Assembly: GCF_958450345.1 (NCBI RefSeq) | Contig: NC_088780.1 | Coordinates: forward strand, 2,354,501-2,418,500 | Source: Calliphora vicina | Taxonomy: Eukaryota > Arthropoda > Insecta > Diptera > Calliphoridae | Direction of reading: 5' to 3' | Length of the DNA: 64,000 nucleotides | Shown here: one piece after another, positions 59,749 to 64,000 of the stretch | Layout: each line of letters begins with the position of its first letter | How positions within the stretch are numbered: the first letter of the stretch is position 1 | Program-made: the position numbers and the translations under genes | Notes under the pieces: generated by a model | Database searches by the model: none | Seen by the model: the letters and a program-made list of their open reading frames with translations, nothing else | Told to the model about the DNA's origin: nothing

Positions 59749-62700
59749 ATGGCTAACAACGCAACTTCTTCAAAATTTAGGTAAGTTTTTTTTTTAACAA
59801 TAATAATATCGTTTAAGCCACTAGTTTTACTTTATGCGTGTGGGTGCGTCATGCACACATTTTTATAAAATCAGAATACACGGAAATCACCCACCTTATT
59901 TTGTCGTCTACTACGACAACATTAGAAACAAAAGTGACAATTCATTTATATTCTATTTAAGTTCTTCGATACTCACTTGATCAATTATGTTTATTTTTAT
60001 ATTTTCTTACATCCGTCATATGCAGAAAATAATATATTTAATTTTTTTCATATAGCATGTACTTAGTTACCCAACAAACCAAATATCGATATATCGAGAT
60101 TGCATAAAACTCTGTAAATCACGATAAACAAACGTTTGCCAGCTAGTTTTTCTAATTTCCAATATTTTGTTAACGTTTTGTATTGAACATTTCCGATGCT
60201 AGAAAAATAGTAAGAAAATAGCTAGCAAACTAAGAAACCAAAATGTTTGTAATTTATAAAAACGTTAACAGAATTTAATTAATTTTATTCATGTTGTTGC
60301 ATTTCCGATATCTTTATGATGTCGTTTGGTTTATTGGGTAGTAAATGAAATTAGTTAAATATAAATTTTACTATTACTTAACTTTTATTAACACTAAAGA
60401 TAAATAAACAAACAATTGTGTTGCTTTATACTCTAAGTTAATTTTAATAAAAAGTTGTTTGAATTTTTAATGTATTATAAAGAATTTATTTTTATACATA
60501 CATACATATATAGAGACTTCAGATCATAGAGAATAGACATAGAGCGGAAACTCTCCTGTCAAAGACCTAACTCAGTTGTCAGAAACCTAAGTGGTGAGAA
60601 TGTATTAGTAGAAAAAACTATGTAAAAACATAAACAACACTCGTATGTGTAATTATTTTGAGTAATTTGTTGGTTTGAGTTTTTTTCGAGTTTCCGCTCT
60701 ATGTTTCTCTATGCTTCAGATATTTTAATTATTTTTTATATTGACACACAATGGTCATAACCAAAATTGTTTAAAATCACACTTTCGTTAATTTTTATAG
60801 TTTCATAAATCTTTGAACAATACACTCCAATGAATTTGTTTAAATAATAAACTATGTATGTATATTTGTTTAAGTTATATACATGTGAAACTTTAGGTAA
60901 TGGTAGTCTTCAAAAAGTACATTTAAAGATAATAAAAATAAGACTATGTGAAAAGGCAATTCCCCGAATATTTTGAAAACGTTATTTATGAAATGAGGGA
61001 AAATATCATGATTGCTAAAATGCAGTTACAGATATAATCGTATAAATTGTTTCCATTATAGCAGTTAATTTTGAATTTGCTGTAATTTCTTTAAAGAAAA
61101 TATTTTTTGAGTGTTTATATCCACCACCAAACATCGGCCCAATAACTTAGCTATGTACATTTGTGTTCATAAAAATATAAGTGCCCTCAATTAAAAAAGC
61201 AATGAAAACATATTTAACTAACAACATGATATATTCCAATTCTTTTTTGTAATAATTTATAAACAATTGGACATTTTATTAGAAATAAATTTCTACATTT
61301 ATTTTTCAATAAATTTTTGATCAAATTTAACTAAAATATGAAATCCTACTAAATGAGTACTAAATACGCATAATAAAGACCAGAAACCAAAACAAAACAT
61401 CACAACATGTGTGATTATTTTGAGTAATTTTTTTAGTTTGAGTTTTTTTCTAGTTTCCGGTCTGTGTATTTCTCTAGGGTAACATGGAGAAGAGACGTAA
61501 TTGTAAAAAATTTCTTGCAACAACAAAATACATGCTATTCAATGTATACTGTTGTATCAAACATATGATTCATGTGCTGATATGATTCATGTATACTGTT
61601 GTTGTATCAAACATATGATTTCTGTGCTGTTTTTCTATAGCGAACGAGTGATTTGAGTGGACGTTTTACATGTATTTTGTTTTTGTTACAATAACAAAAC
61701 ACATATTAATATGCTGTTTTTCTATAGCGAACGAGTACTTTGAGTGGAAATTTAACATGTGTTTTGTTATTGTAACAAAAACAAAATACTTGTAAAACGT
61801 CCACTGAAATCACTCGTTCGCTATTAAAAAACAGCACATAAATTTCCACTCAAAGTACTCGTTCGCTATAAAAAAAACAGCACATTATTGTATTTTTGTT
61901 TGACAAATCGGAGTGTCTCGTCTCGTCTCGAATAATTGAGTAAAGTTTAAAAATCATTTGAGCAGCAATTAAAAAAATTGGGAAAATTTGTTGATGTACT
62001 TTCTAACCAAATTTTTTTATTGGTTAATTTAAATTTAAAATTTTGATTTTTATATGCACATTTTTTGAGCTATTTTGTGAGTGGTATAATTGGAAACGAA
62101 TATGACCTGTTGGCTAGATTCATTAACTGTATTAATAATTAATAGTATTTATAATTAATGGTAATAACCGATTATTACTGTTTACGTTATTACGTTTTTT
62201 GAACTAATTTCTTGGGGAAAAAATTAAGTTTCTTCTAAAATAATTTTTAATGCTAATTCATACATATATATATATACTTTTTCTTATATTTCTTACTTAT
62301 ATATATATAAATACAAATCAAACCGTATTGTCACACAACTTTTTTTGTAGAGAATTTAATTTAACTCGTCAGAATAAGTAAAATATGAAAATGTTAGTTT
62401 TCTTCAAGCAGCCACTTTCAGCCACGGTAAAAATACTTAATTGGTAAACATATCGTTTGCACAGCATATAGATTCATAGTGGTCAATTTTATTTACAAAA
62501 CCACAACTTTTTTATACTCAGCTATTTATAATGCAAATTATACATATATTCTTAAGCAATCAAATAATCCGAATGCGCTCTTTAAGTACAATTTAGTTGA
62601 AGAAAGAAGTGTAGGAGGCAAACAAGTAAAACAAGAAAATGCAGTGTTGTAAAAGTTCAGTTGGCTTTGACGGTGATAATTCTTATAATTTAGATGGATT

Positions 62701-64000
62701 TGAATTAAAAAAATTCCTATCCGGATATCCAGAGTTCGTATAGGTTCTTTATTTTACATAGCACTCACTTTGATAGTGAGTGAGTGCTATAAAGCACAAA
62801 AAAACCGATTAACTTTTTGTGTTGTTAAAAATAAAATTTTACGTTTCAGTGATGTGGATGAATATGGATTTAAACGTCCTGAAAATTTTGACTACAAATC
62901 GTATGAACTGTTCATGTCCTCATATTTAAAGACGCTTGCAAAAAGGCGTATTAAATGGGAAGCTCTTATGCAGCAGAATAATGATCTCACAAATGTAAAT
63001 CCTAAATTAAAACGATACATACGAAAGGGGATTCCAGGTACACATTTTTTTATTTTTTTTGCATTATCAGGTCGAAGAATAGTTAATAGTTATGGAAATT
63101 TGTTTCTTTAAATTTGCACTTTAGGTCCCTACCGTCCTGATGTTTGGATGAAAATATCTGGTGCTTATACACAGCAACAACGCTCACCTGATCTGTATCG
63201 AAGTTTATTAAATACAACGTATGAAAAAGAAATAAGCGATTCCATATCAATAGATCTACCTCGCACTTTCCCCGACAATATATTTTTCGAAACGAAAAAA
63301 GAGCGCTTGTACAACATATTGATAGCGTATGCTCATCACAATCGAGAAGTTGGCTACTGTCAAGGTTTGAATTATATAGCTGGCCTATTGCTCATAGTCA
63401 CCGATGACGAAGAGAAGTCATTTTGGTTATTAAAGCACATGGTGGAGAAAATTGTACCACAATATCACACTAAAAATATGGCAAACTTATTGCGAGATAT
63501 GGCCGTTTTTAAAGAAATGGTAATACGACGAGTGCCGACTGTAAACAAACATATTGAAAAATTGGGTAAGTTTTCAGAAATCAAATTAATTTTTACTGGC
63601 ATGTAATATGAATGTGTTTTTTAAGGACTGCCATATGCTGTTATTGCCAGTAAATGGTTTATTTGTATTTTCGCTGAAGTTCTTCCTGCTGAAACAGTTT
63701 TACGCATATGGGATTGTGTTTTCACCGAGGGATACAAGGTAATTGTTTTCACTATTTTCAAATTCTATTATATGATGAAAATCTAGTATGACTTGTAATT
63801 TAAATTTTATCGTTAGATCGTTTTTCGCGCTGCATTGACCATGTTTATTACGCACAAAGCAGCCATCTTAGCAGCTGACGATATCGGCGCCTTGGCCAAT
63901 TTCTTCCGTGAGACGTTAATACATGACGAAATTGTAACTGACTGTCACACATTTATGCAGGCCATGTTCAATTTACGCTTGAAGCGTACTGAATTGGAGA
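59749..64000 (+). CDS. GRTP1-like TBC-domain Rab GAP (partial)
   Basis: Five exons: 59749-59780 (MANNATSSKF), 62850-63037, 63125-63565, 63626-63738 and 63817 onward, cut by the window end after about 319 residues. All borders are GT/AG and phases agree. After a short leader comes the region typical of the GRTP1 family (DEYGFKRPENFDY, about 14-26; IKWEALM; RYIRKGIPG), then the TBC domain. The dual-finger residues of TBC GAPs are present: IDLPRTFP (Arg120) and GYCQG (Gln153), so it should be able to stimulate GTP hydrolysis by a Rab. Later motifs SKWFICIFAEVLPAETVLRI and FITHKAAIL also fit. The closest relatives I know are vertebrate GRTP1 and Drosophila CG5916 (recalled, not searched). Its Rab is unknown. 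The first intron, 3.1 kb, holds several MITEs; the others are under 100 bp. Only the last C-terminal residues are missing. Confidence 0.92.
60525..60713. mobile_element. CATAGAGA-type MITE, copy 2, perfect 8-bp duplication
   Basis: A 189-bp element nearly identical to 1864-2053, with the same ends. CTTCAGAT flanks it exactly on both sides (60517-60524 and 60714-60721). It is in the first intron of the TBC gene. Confidence 0.92.
61400..61473. mobile_element. Right-end fragment of a CATAGAGA MITE
   Basis: TGTGTGATTATTTTGAGTAA, TTAGTTTGAGTTTTTTTCTA and GTTTCCGGTCTGTG match the right third of the elements at 1864 and 60525. The left part is absent; the fragment abuts the next element directly. 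Confidence 0.75.
61474..61930 (-). mobile_element. Larger CATAGAG-family element with internal palindromes
   Basis: Its left end, CTAGGGTAACATGGAGAAGA then GACGTAATTGT, and right end, GGAGTGTCTCGTCTCGTCTC, are the inverse of the two ends of the MITE at 43543-43711, so it is an expanded relative in opposite orientation. It contains a near-tandem pair with TGTATCAAACATATGATTC (61552 and 61601) and the interleaved palindrome at 61624-61883. Confidence 0.68.
61624..61883. repeat. Interleaved inverted repeat X-Y-X'-Y'
   Basis: X (61624-61705, starting GTGCTGTTTTTCTATAGCGA) is inverted at X' (61756-61837). Y (61712-61754, TGCTGTTTTTCTATAGCGAA..., with GAGTACTTTGAGTGG) is inverted at Y' (61840-61883). 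X and Y share their first 25 bases, so the array is both directly and inversely repetitive. Arms match at roughly 95% by eye. Confidence 0.88.
61931..62849. other. End of TBC-gene intron 1
   Basis: AT-rich, without an obvious element. The intron ends AATTTTACGTTTCAG. The frame starting at 62770 upstream of this acceptor is intronic and is not part of the protein. Confidence 0.5.

Noticed and set aside
62770..62849. Upstream extension of the second TBC-gene exon
   Set aside because: The consensus acceptor TTTCAG at 62844-62849 and the in-frame join to exon 1 (ending AAATTTAG) explain the protein; the upstream residues are intron.
1..64000. LTR retrotransposons, endogenous viruses, bacterial-type defence systems
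   Set aside because: I looked for reverse transcriptase (YXDD), integrase, gag zinc-knuckle motifs, long direct repeats with TG...CA ends, and clustered prokaryote-style genes, and saw none.

Overview
The window looks like nuclear DNA of a higher fly (Diptera, Brachycera; probably a calyptrate such as a blowfly or house-fly relative). It is strongly AT-rich, has short introns with GT/AG borders next to multi-kilobase introns full of transposon debris, and has many ACATACATATGTATGT-type microsatellites. Its recognisable proteins match Drosophila genes very closely. The calyptrate placement is an inference from repeat style and protein divergence; no database was searched.

Three protein-coding genes are supported, all in the last 18 kb. 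(1) Stubble (Sb), + strand, eight coding exons from 45888 to 53256, reconstructs to 923 aa. It is a type II transmembrane serine protease with a cysteine-knot (clip-like) domain, a long Ser/Thr/Pro-rich stem and a complete trypsin-like domain. An acceptor 21 nt before the ATG shows that at least one 5' non-coding exon lies further upstream, so much of 1-45866 may be the first intron(s) and promoter region of Sb. (2) Mic26-27 (apolipoprotein O family MICOS subunit), - strand, two coding exons, 58427 to 57655, 236 aa. (3) A GRTP1-like TBC-domain Rab GTPase-activating protein, + strand, five exons from 59749, cut off by the window end. Genes 2 and 3 are head-to-head, about 1.3 kb between start codons, and may share a promoter region.

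The first 45.8 kb holds no confident gene. It is a mosaic of decayed DNA transposons: hAT-type elements and MITEs with 8-bp target duplications (6541-7786, 43543-43711, 60525-60713, 38337-39130), Tc1-like elements (3600-4075 transposase relic; 13247-14769 with about 320-bp inverted repeats), two copies of a 410-bp MITE (2077-2490, 12741-13152), two copies of a 480-bp element (23870-24347, 34160-34649), two abundant unclassified repeat families (called A and B here), fold-backs, a possible tRNA-derived SINE and a 21-bp tandem repeat. Candidate functional non-coding DNA includes an initiator plus DPE at 15677-15709.

The most notable structural features are a 926-bp near-perfect fold-back inside the 3-kb intron of Sb that separates the catalytic His exon from the catalytic Asp exon, and an X-Y-X'-Y' interleaved palindrome in the first intron of the TBC gene. 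I found no bacterial-type system, CRISPR array, rRNA or confident tRNA gene.
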